A stretch of DNA of 64,000 bases. Source: Mesotaenium endlicherianum. Lineage: Eukaryota > Streptophyta > Zygnematophyceae > Zygnematales > Mesotaeniaceae. The notes below the pieces were generated by a model. The model was not told where the DNA came from. It saw nothing but the letters and a program-made list of their open reading frames with translations, and did no database searches. The DNA lies in the NCBI GenBank assembly GCA_009602735.1, contig WELA01004268.1, forward strand, positions 1,322,363-1,386,362, in the 5' to 3' direction. This document shows positions 35,241-47,457 of this stretch, piece by piece (the first letter of the stretch is position 1; each line of letters starts with the position of its first letter). The position numbers and the translations under genes were made by a program.

Positions 35241-35559
35241 TCGGGTACCTCCCTCTTATCCTCACTCACTCGCCGACTTCTCTGGGTTGTGCAGTTGCAT
35301 CTGTGTTTGCTCTTGGGGTTGATGACATCAGTCCGCGAGACTTGCATGATCTTGCATATGCTCTCTCACACCAACCCTCTTCCCCACGCTCCACCCTGCC
35401 TCCGCCTCTCTCATTACCCCTCGCCCCTTTCCTCTATACCACCCCTCACACCACATTTCACCAAATCTATTAAGCCCTCCAGCTCGGGTCCCCTCCTTCT
35501 TTAGTTGAGTCGCTCCCGCCGTCCTCACCGCCCCTCTCTATTCCCTTCAGTAACAGTCT

Positions 35560-36640
35560 CCCCTATTCCCTGGCTGCCTCCTCCGGCTGGGATCACAAAT
35601 TTGGATTTGTTCGCGAGTGTCTCCTCTACGGTCGCGGGGTTACTCCTTAGCGGACAGCATATCGCTCACTATTACTATGGTGATATTGACTCCGTTGCCC
35701 ATATTGCTAGTCACACTCACCTTGCGGCCCTCTCCCAAGCTTTTCCTACCCTTTTCCCTCACTCTGCCTTCCACACTATCTACTCCACCTTGCCCCAAGA
35801 CGTGCGCCTTCTCCACCTCGACCATCTCCAGGCTGTCGGTCCCATCCACTTGGTCGTAGGGGGATGGGAATGTCAAGGGCGCTCCCGCGCGAGCACTGGT
35901 CAAGGTCTTGCAGATCACCGTTCTCAACTCTTCTTTGAACTCATTTGCATCCTCTCACTCCTGCAAACTTCCCAACCTCAGCCCCCGGCCTATTTGCTCA
36001 AAAATGTTCATTTCGTGGATGATCCTCGCCCCCACGTGCGTGCTGACTTCCGCACCATCACTTCTATCCTCGGGTCGGGGGTCCTCTTGGATGCTGTTGC
36101 CGCTGGGTCGTATGCACACCGGTCTCGCGTCTTCTGGAAAAATTTTGTCCCTCCTCACGCATAGCGCTCTCTTGTTGATCACACCCATACATTTCCTCCC
36201 CGCCACATCGTCTCTGATATCCAGGATCCCCATCGTTGTCCCATGAAAGTGCACCCCCCTGATTACTCTTCCTTTTGTCAAGTCAACATTCCCGGCCACC
36301 CCAAAGCTGCCTTCCCCACTCTCGTCAGTCGGCCGCCCTCATATGCGTTTCGTCAGTTCGATTTCGGGATGCTGTTTGACTCCCTCACAAATCGATATGT
36401 TGAGCCTTCCGCGTCCGAACGCGAACTCTTTCTCGAATTCATCCCCGAGACTACTGCGACCCCACTCTTGTCTGACACCCAACGTTGTCAATTTCTTGGG
36501 CGCGTCATGGATGTCCATGCGCTCACCTGGCTCTTCTCTATCCTCCTTGTCCTCAACTCCCGTCTGCCCGACTCGTATACACACGTTCCCGCCTATCACC
36601 TGCATGCTTTTGGCTGGGGGGGTTCCATCTGATTTTTAGC
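35560..36640 (+). pseudogene. DNMT3/DRM-type C5-cytosine methyltransferase domain in element 2
   Basis: Two stretches carry the methyltransferase. The first has a motif I region (LDLFASVSSTVAGLLLSGQH, the SAM-binding loop), then YYYGDIDSVAHI (motif II-like acidic strand), LLHLDHLQAVGPIHLVVGG (approach to motif IV), a CQG motif with a catalytic-type Cys, DHRSQLFFEL, PAYLLKNV (motif VI-like), and the late DAVAAGSYAHRSRVFWKNF, close to the AHRARYFWGN of DNMT3. The second has ERELFLEFIPETT and QRCQFLGRVMDVHALTWLF, like motifs IX-X of DNMT3. These enzymes methylate cytosine in DNA using SAM. The domain sits between protease and reverse transcriptase of the retroelement. Fossil. Confidence 0.82.
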
Positions 36641-36749
36641 CCCGGTCGCTGTTGCAGCCGTTGGGGTCAGCGAGCCCGCGTAGCAAGTACAGTCCCCAGG
36701 CCCCTCCTCATGGGGCGTTCTGGCACCTACAGTCACGTGAGTGGAATCC

Positions 36750-38130
36750 GGGTACACAGTTAACCAGGGAGGAGAGGTTGCAATTCACATGTATGTTAGA
36801 ACGGAACGAAGAGTGTTTTGCCAGGTCGGTCATGGACTTAGGAGTGTGCACAATTTCACAATTCAGTATTGATCTATCACTAATGAACCAGTGTACAAAC
36901 GGGATTACCGCCACGCTAAAATTGAACACGATATTATGCGGGAGAAAATCACAGAGTTATTGCAAGCCGGTCTGATTGAGGAATCCATGTTGGACTTTGC
37001 AGCTCCCACGGTTAGGCGTGCTAAGAACAATTCCATGGGGAACTACACTGAGAAACAAATGTGTGGAGAATATCAAGAACTCAATGCCGTCACTAAACTA
37101 GACCGCTACCCTATGCCCGTTCCCGAGGACATCTTCGATGTGCTCGAGGACGCCAGCGTGTTTAGTGTTTTTGATTTACGGCAAGGGTATAACCAAATCC
37201 TTATTAACCCTAAGGACAAACATAAAATTGCGTTCTGGGGTAATCGCCAGTTGTACCAATGAAAGGTCATGCCTTTTGGGTCAAAGAACGCCCCTGGTTG
37301 TTTCCAGCGTATTATGGACCGGAGTTCTTAGTGGGTTACCTTTCGCTCGTTGTTACATTGATGATGTCCTCACTTTCAGTCGAACGGTTGACGAACACTT
37401 GGTGCACGTAGAACAAGTCTTGCATTTTCTAAAGGCAGCGGGTTTGAAGTGTCACCTGGATAAATGTAAAATCGCTACTCACTCAGTACCCTATCTCGGT
37501 CACCACATCGTTCCAGGGGGGCTGACGCCACAGCAGGTTAAGGTGAAGGCCATTCGCCTTTTGCCAGTTTCCACAAATTTGTCCAGATTAAGGGCTTTCA
37601 TGGGTATCACAGGGTATTACCGCCGATTTTATCCTAACTTCAGTGCCGTGGCCGCATCACTAAACGAACTCCTTAAGGAAGATGTACCGTGGGATTGGAC
37701 CAGTGAACGGCGAAACACTTTTGACCAACTCAAGGAACTCCTGTCCTCCGCCCCTATCCTCCGCATACCTAATTACGGTGAACCATTTTCCTTACACACT
37801 GACTGAAGCCATCTGGGGTTGGAGGCGATGCTTGCTCAAGAGGATGATGAGGGTCACGAGTACGTAGTGGCTTACGCCAGCCGTAGTAACAACCCCGCTG
37901 AACGTAATTACAGTTCGTACGAAGGGGAGTGTTTGGCTACCGTCTGGGGAGTGGTGCATTTTTGTCCGTATCTTTATGGAACACGATTCACCCTCATCAC
38001 TCATCACCAGCCATTGCAGTGGCTAATGACGAACCAAATTGGGAAACACGCACGCTAAGCACTCATTCTCCAAGAATACAACTTTAACATTGAACATAAG
38101 GCCGGATTAAGGAACCAGGATGCCGATCGT
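36750..38130 (+). pseudogene. Element 2 reverse transcriptase and RNase H
   Basis: RT landmarks: EYQELNAVTKLDRYPMPVPE, SVFDLRQGYNQILINPKDKH, CYIDDVLTFSRTVDEHLVHV (the YIDD active-site motif) and LGHHIVPGGLTPQQVKVKAI. RNase H landmarks: YASRSNNPAERNYSSYEGEC and TLITHHQPLQWLM. This is a Ty3/gypsy polymerase. Fossil. Confidence 0.8.
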
Positions 38131-38389
38131 CTGAGTAGGAACCCAGATCCGTCGGATGTAGACCTCACCGGAGCTCGTTTTGCTTCTAGCCAGCAGGAGC
38201 AGATCTTACCCGCATGGCATGCTACTTATTACTTGGGACTCCTTCCTCTTCCTGTGAGTGTGTATGCTGCTGACATGCTTCCACCTATCGCTCGTGGTTC
38301 TCTTGACATCTGGTCTGACTCACTTGCTCTCGCCATCCTGCGCACCCGTTCTTTGCCTTTGCCCTCTCCCGGCGTGAGCGTGACCGCGT

Positions 38390-40470
38390 CATGCATCAAT
38401 GTCTTCGATATCATTGGCATGAGGGAACCTTGCTTCGTGTCTTCCCACACTACACACGGGTGGTCCCTCCCCTTTCCGAACGCGTTACTCTTATCCGCAA
38501 GATTCATAAGGAGTCGGGGCACTTCGGTATTAAACGTACCAGTAGTGTTTTGCAAACAGAGTGCTGGTGGGGTGGTTTGGTCAGTCAAATCGGTGATTTT
38601 GTACGTACGTGTATGTCTTGCGACCGCGTTAAGAAAACTTTCAATGGCTTGCCATCTGTTCTTCATCCCCTCCCCCTACAGAGACTGTTCTATCGCTGGT
38701 CCTTGGACCTTGCCGGTCCCTTGCCTCTCTCCAAGTGTGGCATGCGGTATGTCCTTGTCATGACTAAGCATCTCACTAAATGGATTGAGTTGGTTAATAT
38801 CCCTGACAAGTCCAGTGCGTATATTGCGCGTGCATTCACCGAGCGAGTCCTCTGTCGTTATGGAGCTTGTGCCGAGGTTCTCACTAATCGCGGGTCCGAA
38901 TTTCAAGGGGATTTGTGAAATGAATCGACTTACTAAAAAGGCGATTAACAATTAATGAAGATCTTTATATCAGCAAGTAATCTTTATGGTATTTTCTGTT
39001 ATTTGATTAAATAGCAAAAGACAACGTACTAGCAGTTGACAATACTCGGAAGTCAAATGGAAGTAAACTAGCATCAATAATGCAATCAGTAAACTCACAC
39101 ATAAGCAAGGCTAGGAGACAGTGCATATCAATGGCTTCTCGCCTTGGATTCAGATCTCTCTCAGTAAGCTGTACAAGAGAGTTGGCCTCGTTTCCGAATG
39201 CCGAACTCGAGAGAAATACCTAGCATATGTACATGGAATGAGTTTACTGTTCAATGGTGAGTGCGAGGGCACCGCCTACCCGGGAGTTAACCACGTTGGT
39301 AGGACCTCGGTTAACCAAATCCACCGCCATCTCCCATCATCCCAAATCGCCATCCATCCTAAGGATGTCATCTGGCCATTCATCTAGCACACCACACTTA
39401 GATGCATATCTAGGCAGTTCGCTGCTACTGACTACGAAGTCAGCTGGCTGTCAAAGAATGTGTCAGCATGCTGACCTAAGTTGACTTCAGCCTGCTGCCC
39501 ACGGCTGAGTCATTAAACTGATTATTTATTAAAGTCCAGCAAACTCAATATTAACTAAGGTTCAGCAGGCTGAACTTATTTAACTATTATATTTAAATAA
39601 ATATTATATCAACCAATATACTGATTCATTACAATTTGAGTGAGTTCCTTGACAAGTTGTTCATAGACCACCGTATCACTTCACGTGATCACCTCCAGGC
39701 TGATGGTTTGGGTGAATGCATCGTCCAAACTGTCAAGCGTAGCTTGCGCAAGTATGCCCTATCTTGCGACGTCTCCAATTGGGATGTGCATATTCCCTGG
39801 CTTGCTATGGGTTATAACTTCAGTAATAAAGCTTCACTTTGTACTTACTCTCCCTACTTCCTTTTGTATGGTCGCGAATCCCTCTTGCCCTCAGCCATTC
39901 GTTGTCGTGTCACCATCGACCTCTCTCTTGACGATCCTGATGTGCTTCTCACCCACCTTGATGAACGAGCCAAGTTGTTCCTCACCCATATGCCTATTGC
40001 CATGGGTAACTTGCTTACTTTACAACACCGGGACACCCTTCGTTACGCCCGTCTCCGCAGTGGGGTGTACAAACCTCGTTCAATTTGAGGCGGGAGACTA
40101 TGTCTACCTGCAACGTGAAATGCACGATACGTTGGATGTGCGTGCCGGTCCGGTCATCTTGCGTGTGCGTGTTGTCAGTCCCAATGGCGTTCTTACACTT
40201 GAGGGATCCGATGGGCGCACGGTCTGTGAGAACATGAAAAACTGCACACCCTGTCACTTGCCTAATATTTGTAATGAAGTAAACTCGTTGCACGCCACTA
40301 TTCCAGCCAACCGCCCTTGCCAAGTATGTGGGTTGTCTCGTCGTCCTGCGTCCATGCTTCTGTGCGATGCATGTAACTCCGGGTGGCATTTGGCATGCTT
40401 GAATCCCCCTTTGTCTCGAGTGCCGGCAAGTGATTGGTTCTGCCCATCGTGCAAACCCACCCCTTTAGGG
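38390..40470 (+). pseudogene. Element 2 integrase region ending in a PHD finger
   Basis: The zinc-binding part has HKESGHFGIKRT and CMSCDRVKKTF; the core begins with WSLDLAGPLPLS and resumes beyond the solo LTR with HLQADGLGECIVQTVKRSL. The tail (40310-40465) is a PHD finger in C4-H-C3 order: CQVC, CDAC, GWHLAC, WFCPSC. PHD fingers read histone H3 tails, so here it may steer integration to particular chromatin, in place of the chromodomain of other chromoviruses (inference). Fossil. Confidence 0.78.
38916..39633 (-). repeat. Solo LTR of the element 1/3 family with 5-bp target duplication
   Basis: Runs from TGAAATGAATC to GATTCATTACA (718 bp). It is flanked by the same 5 bp, ATTTG, at 38911-38915 and 39634-39638. 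It matches the 5' LTR of element 3 along its whole length. It lies inside the integrase region of element 2 and dates after it. Orientation is inferred from the strand of elements 1 and 3. Confidence 0.92.
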
Positions 40471-40975
40471 TAGGACCCTCTTATTACTTCTTGTCCCCTT
40501 TCGTACGCTTGGCATTTTGTTTCCCTTTTTGTTTTCCGTTTTTGCGCAATACCGTTGCAGGTCCCTTCCCATCTAACCCATCCGCGTGGTGAGAATAGTC
40601 CCTGCTCGCCGCTTCGCGCTGTTTTCTGCCCCCGATGCTCACGCCTGCCATCGCCGACGCTCTTCGCGGGACCTCCCTTGAGGGCGCGCGCCGCCCCACC
40701 GACTGGCCCTCTGCCAGCGGTCGTCGATCGGCTGCGTCGCCCCACCTCTTCTCCGTCACGGATTCCTATCCCGTGTTCGTTCGTCACGTCTACCACTTGG
40801 AGTACTTGCCTCCAGGGTTCTACTTTCTCGACTCCCTCGAGGCAATTCTTGCTTCCGTCGTTCCCGACGATCCTATTTTGGCTCCTCCGCATTCAGTTGC
40901 GCTCTCGCCCCCTCGCTCGCAGCTGGGGGGGGGGTTTCACAGTTCATTTTTTGCTCAGTGATTAGTTGCTCAGTG

Positions 40976-41018
40976 AATAAAATGAATACTATATTTACCA
41001 ATATACTAATTCATTACA
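40976..41018 (-). repeat. 3' LTR remnant of element 3
   Basis: Only the inner end of the LTR (ACCAATATACTAATTCATTA) is present, followed at once by the CCTCCAACTT block that reads as the polypurine tract on the minus strand, as in element 1 at 21948. Confidence 0.75.
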
Positions 41019-41410
41019 ATCCCTCCAACTTAAATTGTTGTCGCCTCGACAACATTAAATTATAGCATTATTTGGTCAAAAAACTAACAAAACTAACCTC
41101 CCCACCGCCTGCCTCTTGCTTCAACACTGTTGCCTAGCTGTGGGGATCATTAGTGACAGGGAACTGTCACCTCCACCCTCAGTCCACTGCCGTTGTGGGG
41201 TGCAAACAGAGAGACCTCCAGCAAGGCTTGACTGGAGGATGGTTGTGATGTTTAGGGGGTTGTTCCTGGGGCTCCAAAATCAGGAGACTGAGATCTGGAC
41301 CTACATCTGGACAGCCCTCTAGGTCTGTCAACTTGCCTTCTAAAGAACCCTGTTTGTTCTAAACTTGGGCCTCGAGGAGAACGAAGGATTGTAGCCTGCT
41401 CTTCAACTAC

Positions 41411-42931
41411 CTAGGTATTAATGCCCACATAAACCAGCATTCCGATAGGATGCTGAAATACATTGGCAAGAGGTACATGTCCCTGACTGAAGGGGGTGGC
41501 CAGCATACCTCTGACTACTCCGCATGTTGTTCTTCTAGTACCCCTGTCCTCTGGGGATTTTAGCCTTTTTCTGCTGCCAAGAACAGTCAAATCAGCTTCT
41601 TCCCCTGCTTGGGTAGGTGGGCTGGGAGAACAAGTGCGGAGTCTTGTTGCCTCCGTAGTAGGGATCACATTCCATACACTTGATCTTGGCGCCCTAGGAG
41701 TCCCTGCTTCTGCCTGCCGCTGGATCTCCTGAGCACCAGCTCCTGATGCTTCTCCTCTGCCCTGTTCTTCTTCCTCATCCTCTTCATCTTCCTCCTCTGA
41801 AAGGGTTGGGGTCTCGTCCACTAAGTCATCTTGCTCCCTGGTAGACATGGAAAAATCTACTGACCGCCCTTTCTTAGGACGAGCTGGAGGTTGCTTGGCC
41901 TTCAGCCTGCTGATGTCTATCCTGCCTGCATTCTTTGCCCATTTGACAAAGGCATGCTTCCCCTTAGAGAAATAGTCTCTTTCCCTCCTCTCATGCTCCT
42001 TGGTCTCAGCATTCATATTACTCAGGCATCCATTCAGCCTTGGGTCCCAAGGGGCAATGTGAGGTGGTAGGATGAGGTAGCCGTCTAGCCCATAGTGGAA
42101 GTCATCTGGGTGGGCCCGATTACACTCGTGCTTTCTGTTAGTGACGGTCATCCACCTCCACCCTGTGGGTTGCTGGTAGTTCTGTGGCCCGTGTTCAGCC
42201 TTTTTCAGCTTACAAGAAAACCAGTGGGGGAAGAACATCTGCTGCCCTGTTTCCCTGGCCAAGTACTCCCAGCTCCTCCTCTCAACTTCATTGCAGGCTA
42301 GCAGTAGTGTCAGGTAAAATACTGCATCCTTAAAGCTATCGGGCTGCATGCTGACCATCCTGATGAGTCTCTGATTCCCCACTATGCCAGGCACTGGTAC
42401 TGGCTTATCTTCCGAGTCATCTGCAAGAAACCGTGCCTGCTCTGATGCATAACCCACCATTTTGGCATAATCTTCGTAGAGGACCACACCAGTGTGTGTC
42501 TCAATGTAGTTATCCAAAGCTTCAGATCCTTGTTTCTGTAGCATTGTTTTCTATTCCACCTTGTTGATCTCCTGGGCTGCCAGTAATGCTTCCTTCACGT
42601 TATCAAAGGTGTGGCCACCCACCACAGTATATCTGTAAGTGGCCAGGCTCTTCTGCTTCTCAGCTTCAGCCTTCTTCCTTCTCTCCTCCACTGCTACCGC
42701 CGCTTCTTCTCGTTGTTTTTTTTGTCTCTCCTCCTTAGCTTTCCTGAGATTTTCCGCCTCCTGCTCCTTCTTCCTCTGTGCTTCTTCTGCCGCCTCTTGT
42801 TGTCTGCGGACCCTTTCTTGTTCTCTCCTGGTGAGGGACGTCGCCGCTAGCTCTTTCTGGTATTGCTCCATTGTCCTCCTGGCTTCTTTTGCCTTGCGCT
42901 TTCTGTCTTCTTTTTGTGTGGTGGGAGCCAT
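41411..42931 (-). pseudogene. Extra ORF of element 3 (second copy of the unknown protein)
   Basis: The same layout as the element 1 copy: MAPTTQKEDRKRKAKEARRT, a Lys/Glu/Gln/Arg-rich coil, the globular region (GVVLYEDYAKMVGY, RRSWEYLARETGQQMF, DDFHYGLDGYLILPPHIAPW), an acidic run, and a tail with PSPPTQAGEEADLTVLGS. High identity across the globular part against many differences in low-complexity parts suggests it was under protein-level constraint while the family was active. Fossil. Confidence 0.8.
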
Positions 42932-43254
42932 CCTGCACATGTGACCAGGGCACCAATTAGTAGGATCTCAATCTTTGTCACAGGATTTGCAGGAAGAGAA
43001 GTAAGTTTGTATTAGTATGGTAGGTTTGATCCCTTTCACCTAACAGGGTGGTTACTAGGAATTAACGGAGCTGCAGTGCGACGAAGAAAATGAATGAATG
43101 TGTGTGCAGGGTGACTTAAGTGATTTGTTGATGTGCTGGTCCCTTTCTCCTTCCGAGTGGTGGGCATCTGCCAACTTAGCTTAATGTGGGCCTGGCCGTC
43201 ACATCTGTCAGTATGCTGACACTTTACTGTCCATAACTGTCCCTTTCTCGCGCA

Positions 43255-46200
43255 CTAAACATCATTTATTGGCACATTTCCGCTCCAACTTATATGGAGA
43301 CAGGACCTCATGTCACCTTCCCATGTCAAGTGAAATGACAGATAGGAAGGTGCCCCAGCCGCCTGAAGGTGGAACTGTTTCAACGCCCCTTTGGCATTGG
43401 TCATATGGTCCTTAAATTCCCAAGTATCCCAAGAGGCATCGTAACTCTTCCATCTGACCAGGTAATTCTTGACATATTTAGATGATCGACAAACAGAGCA
43501 AATGTCTAAAATCTCCTCGACCTCATATTGGTCAGGGTCACCATCTCTGACAGCGGGGACTGGTCCCGGTTGGACAGGTAACCGACCTGTGAACAGTGTG
43601 TCACCTTTGATGTATGGTTCCAGGAAGAAGACATTAAAGACTGGGTGACCCTTGTATTCCACTGACATGTTAAGTTTGTAAGCATTTTGACCGACACGAC
43701 GCACCACCGAATATGGACCGACCCAGACCGTACAAGCTTTTTCTTGACCACACCAGGTAGGTACAGGTGTTGAGAATGCAGTTTGACCAAATTCCCCTTT
43801 GAAAATGTCAGCTCTCGACGGTGTTGATTAGCGTAGTTTTGTTGATTTACGTGGGCTTTGTGCAGATTGTGTTGGACTTTTGGCAGGGTGTCAACAATGT
43901 TGTGAGTTATCTGGAGAGACACCAAATTGCCAATGCCCACAGGGTGAGTTAAGGACTTTTCTAGCACATCTAAAAGAGACTTAGGGACTCTACCCAGACT
44001 GAATTCAAAATGAGTCTTTCCCGTTGACGCGTGCTCCGCGCTGTTGACCGCAAACTGGATTTGAGGCAACACGTCATCCTAATTGTCTTGTTTTTGGTTA
44101 ATATATGCTCTCAGCACCTCTTGCGAAACTCGGTTACTTCTTTCAGTCTGCCCATAAGGCTGAGGGTGGTTTGCTGTGCTGAGCAGCTGTTTGATTCCTA
44201 TTAGCCCTATTAAAGCTCTCCAGAACCTAGAGTTAAATTTTGAGTCTCTGTCTGAGATGATATTAGAGGGTAGCCCATGTTGGCATACTACATGGTTATA
44301 GAACTGTCTTGCAATTTTGAGTGCAGTCACCTCGACAGTGGTGGGGATGAAAATGACCATTTTTGTCAGTTTATCAGTATCGAGTCACGCCCATTGGCAG
44401 TTTTTAAAAGTGTTACCACCTAGTCCATGGATATTGTTTCCCAACGTCCAGCTGCGATGGGTAGTGGTTGTAAGAGCCCCTCGGGTGGTGTGTGTCTAGA
44501 CTTATTCTTTTGACACTGATAACAGTACTTAACATATTTCAAGACATCCGGAGCCAACCCATCCCAGTGGTAGTGTTTTGCCAGTTTGCCAACAATTTTG
44601 GCCTGCCCAAAATGTCCTCCCAGTAAAGTGTCATGTGCTTGACTCTGTAAGAGTGACCTTATTTCCATGTTATTAGGAATGACCAGCTTCAGTCTGCCTG
44701 AAGTGGTTTCAGTCACCCAGACCCCTCGTTTTAGCCTATACAGTGCAGTAGCAGGACATACACCATCAGTGGGGCTGGGCTCAAATGTTGGGTCAGAAAG
44801 GTAGGTTTTCCTAAGTTATTCCAGTAAGGACTTTTTCACCTATAGTGAAGTGAGTGCACAAATAAATTGTCTACCGCATGCTGACTAAAGTTTCTTTCTT
44901 GCAAGTCAGGTCTTCTAGAGAGTGCATCAGCAAGATTCAACTTCCCTGGTTTGTAGTCGATCTGGACTTGGAACTGCTCCAGCATCTGGCTCCAGCGGTT
45001 CTCCCTCCTCAATAGCTTGGACTTCTGAAAGTGAGTAAGAGCTAGATGATCTGTAATCACCTTAAAAGCTTTACCATGTAAGTATGCTCTCCACTGTTTG
45101 AGCACATGAATGATATCAAGCAGCTCCTTATCATGCACAAAAATAGGTAGTTTTAGCTGTGTTAAATTTCATTAACTCATACAGCATCGAGTGCCATTCT
45201 GCTTTACTTGACCATCCTTTGTGGTTTGATCAGCAGGCTGCGACAAAATAGCACCCATGGCAAAGTTCGAAGCATTAGTAACCACCTGCACAAGGTTGCT
45301 GGGGTCATACATAGCTAAGACTGGGGCAGAACAGAGAGCATCTTTAAGGGTCTGGAAGGCAGCTTGCTGTTCTTCCCTCCACGCATACCCTATGACCTTC
45401 TTAGTAAGGTCAGTCAATTTACTGGCCTTCGTAAAATAATTTTCAACGAATCTCCTGTAAGAGTTAGCCAACCCAAGAAAGGATCAAACTTTCAGGACAG
45501 ACTGTGGTACTGGCCAGTCCCTTATGGTCTGGACTTTCTTTGGATCCACACTGATGCCTTCCCTACTGACGACATGGCCTAAGAATGCAATACTTTCCTT
45601 GAAGAAATCACACTTGCTCATTTTAGCATATAACTGATTCCTTCTTAAAGTGTCCATGACTTTCTTTAAGTGCTCAGCATGCTCAACTTCATTTTTAGAG
45701 AAAATTAAAATATCAAGAAGACTTGCACAAACATATCCAAGTTTTGTCTGAAAATGTCATTCATAGCATCCATGAAGGTTGCAGGAGCATTCGTCAGTCC
45801 AAATGGCATCACATTAAACTCATGGTGTCCATAACGTGTGCGACAGGCAGTCTTGTGTTGATCTCCCTCAGCAATTCTGATTTGATGATACCCACTCTTG
45901 AGATCTATCTTACTGAACACTTTAGCACCAGACAGGGTATCAAACAAGTCCTCAATTCTGGGCAAAGCATACTTGTTCTTGACTGTAATCATGTGAAGAG
46001 CTCTGTCATCCACACATATTCGCATACCATAAGGTGATTTACTGGGGGAAATATAACCATTTTTCTCCAGCTCTGCAATCTGTATTTTCAACTTTTCGCT
46101 CTCCACATAAGACAAGCCATAGGTGCGTTGCCAAGGTGGCTGACTCCCAGGTAGTGAATCAATCTTATGATCTACTTCCCTGTTAGGAGGCAGTCCTGGA

Positions 46201-46912
46201 GGCATATTAAATACATCAGTGTACTGAGCAACAATTTTGCAGCAGTGGGGTGCTCCAGAGGGCTGACCTTCTTCTCAACAACTTTCTCAGATTGAGGAGG
46301 TACCTCTTTTAGCAGCAGACAGATCATTCCGTCTTCCTTCTGGTTCCAGCTTTCGATGAACTCCATTGCATTCAGCAATTGGATCCTCCTGAAAGCCCCT
46401 TCTTTTCCTTCATTTGCCATCCACACAGGACAAGAGGAAGAGCACTGGTGGGTGCCAAGTTAGTCTGCCCATCACTGGATCCTCTCACTTTAACTGTACC
46501 TCTGCTCCAACACACTTCAGCTTGATGTCTACTAAGCCAGGACTTGCCTAGCACAAGATCATAATAGCCAGTGTTGAGTACCTCAAATGTAAGCGTTTCA
46601 ATTAGAATTGCAATACCAGCACCTAACTGGACCTCAATAGGCTTGGTTATAACTCCTCGAGGGATTCTTGAGGCATCTCCAAGGAATACTTTTCTATTCC
46701 CCTGGGTGACAGTAGGCAGCCTCAACCGCTTAACTAAGTCCTTATGGATAAAAGTATGTGACGCCCCTCTGTCAACAAATGCTCTCACCTTTCTACCTAC
46801 AATCAAACAATGCAGTAGAATAGGGGAGACTGACTTATCTTGACTTCCGCATTGTTCTCCTGACTTAGCAAAGAAATGTTGGACATCAGGTGGAACAAGA
46901 TTATTCAGAGTG
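43255..46912 (-). pseudogene. Element 3 pol region
   Basis: Homologous throughout to element 1 pol. Landmarks: [20 protein letters not shown] (protease), [20 protein letters not shown] (RT), ITDHLALTHFQKSKLLRREN (RNase H), CQKNKSRHTPPEGLL (integrase), YEVEEILDICSVCRSSKYV (chromodomain). Fossil with several breaks. Confidence 0.85.
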
Positions 46913-46917
46913 TGCAC

Positions 46918-47420
46918 TGTAGTGATTTGAGTTATTATACATTAGTTTGCATATATTTTAATGTTTTCAAATATATTTGAAGTAGTATTGTGTGGAGTCA
47001 AGTGTGAATAGGTACTCTAGTAACTTGGTTCATGTCCTTTGAATCTTCCAAGGCATTTTCGAAGTTAGAGGAAAGACCTAGAAGAACTCCATGTGGCAAA
47101 AGTCAGATGTGCCATTTTTAGGTCAAAAGGACATGTGTACATTATTCTAGAAAGAGGTGGCAAGTTTTGGGATGTGTTGGGTGCCAACACATCAACATAC
47201 ACCTTCCTAGAAATTACTTATGTAGCAAGTATATAAACAAGAGCTAGAACATAGAAAGACATTCCAGAATCACTCTTGTACTTGCCAAAATCCAGAAATA
47301 TATTAACTTTCAAGAAGCCATCTCTCTTTCAAGAAGCTACCACTTGTGTTCAAAGATCCTTGTCTTGAATAGATAAAGTATTCTGTTTTACTAAGTACTT
47401 TATCTATCTGTTTCACTACA
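46918..47420 (+). repeat. 5' LTR of element 4
   Basis: 503 bp, TG...CA ends, with a TATA-like TATATAAA near 47231-47238 that could mark the U3/R promoter. The primer-binding site follows after one base. Confidence 0.93.
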
Positions 47421-47421
47421 G

Positions 47422-47434
47422 TGGTATCGGAGCT
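47422..47434 (+). promoter_or_regulatory. Primer-binding site of element 4
   Basis: TGGTATCGGAGC directly follows the 5' LTR. It is close to the TGGTATCAGAGC complementary to the 3' end of plant initiator tRNA-Met, the usual primer of Ty3/gypsy elements. Element 3 has the similar TGGTATCGAAGCA (minus strand, 54472-54484). Confidence 0.75.
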
Positions 47435-47457
47435 AGGCACTTTGGTAGCACAAGAAG

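Larger units (their letters stand above)
29480..40970 (+). mobile_element. Element 2: Ty3/gypsy element with DNA methyltransferase and PHD finger
   Basis: Order on the plus strand: gag with a Pro/Ala-rich matrix-like part (from 29734) and a zinc knuckle CDHCRQRGHVVADC (near 31140); a solo LTR insert (31378-32525); further gag-like and Pro/Ala/Ser-rich sequence to about 34.6 kb; aspartic protease with VVILDTGARPVLLG and TSYDVLLGQEF (34.86-35.2 kb); a C5-cytosine methyltransferase (35.56-36.64 kb); reverse transcriptase (36.8-37.6 kb); RNase H (37.7-38.1 kb); integrase (38.4-40.1 kb), split by a second solo LTR; a PHD finger (40.31-40.46 kb). A G tract at 40925-40934 may be the polypurine tract. 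I could not find its own LTRs. It is a fossil with numerous breaks, older than the LTRs inside it. Confidence 0.8.

Noticed and set aside
35560-36640. The methyltransferase as a host gene interrupted by transposons
   Set aside because: It lies on the same strand in line with the protease before it and the reverse transcriptase after it, with no LTR or target duplication between them.
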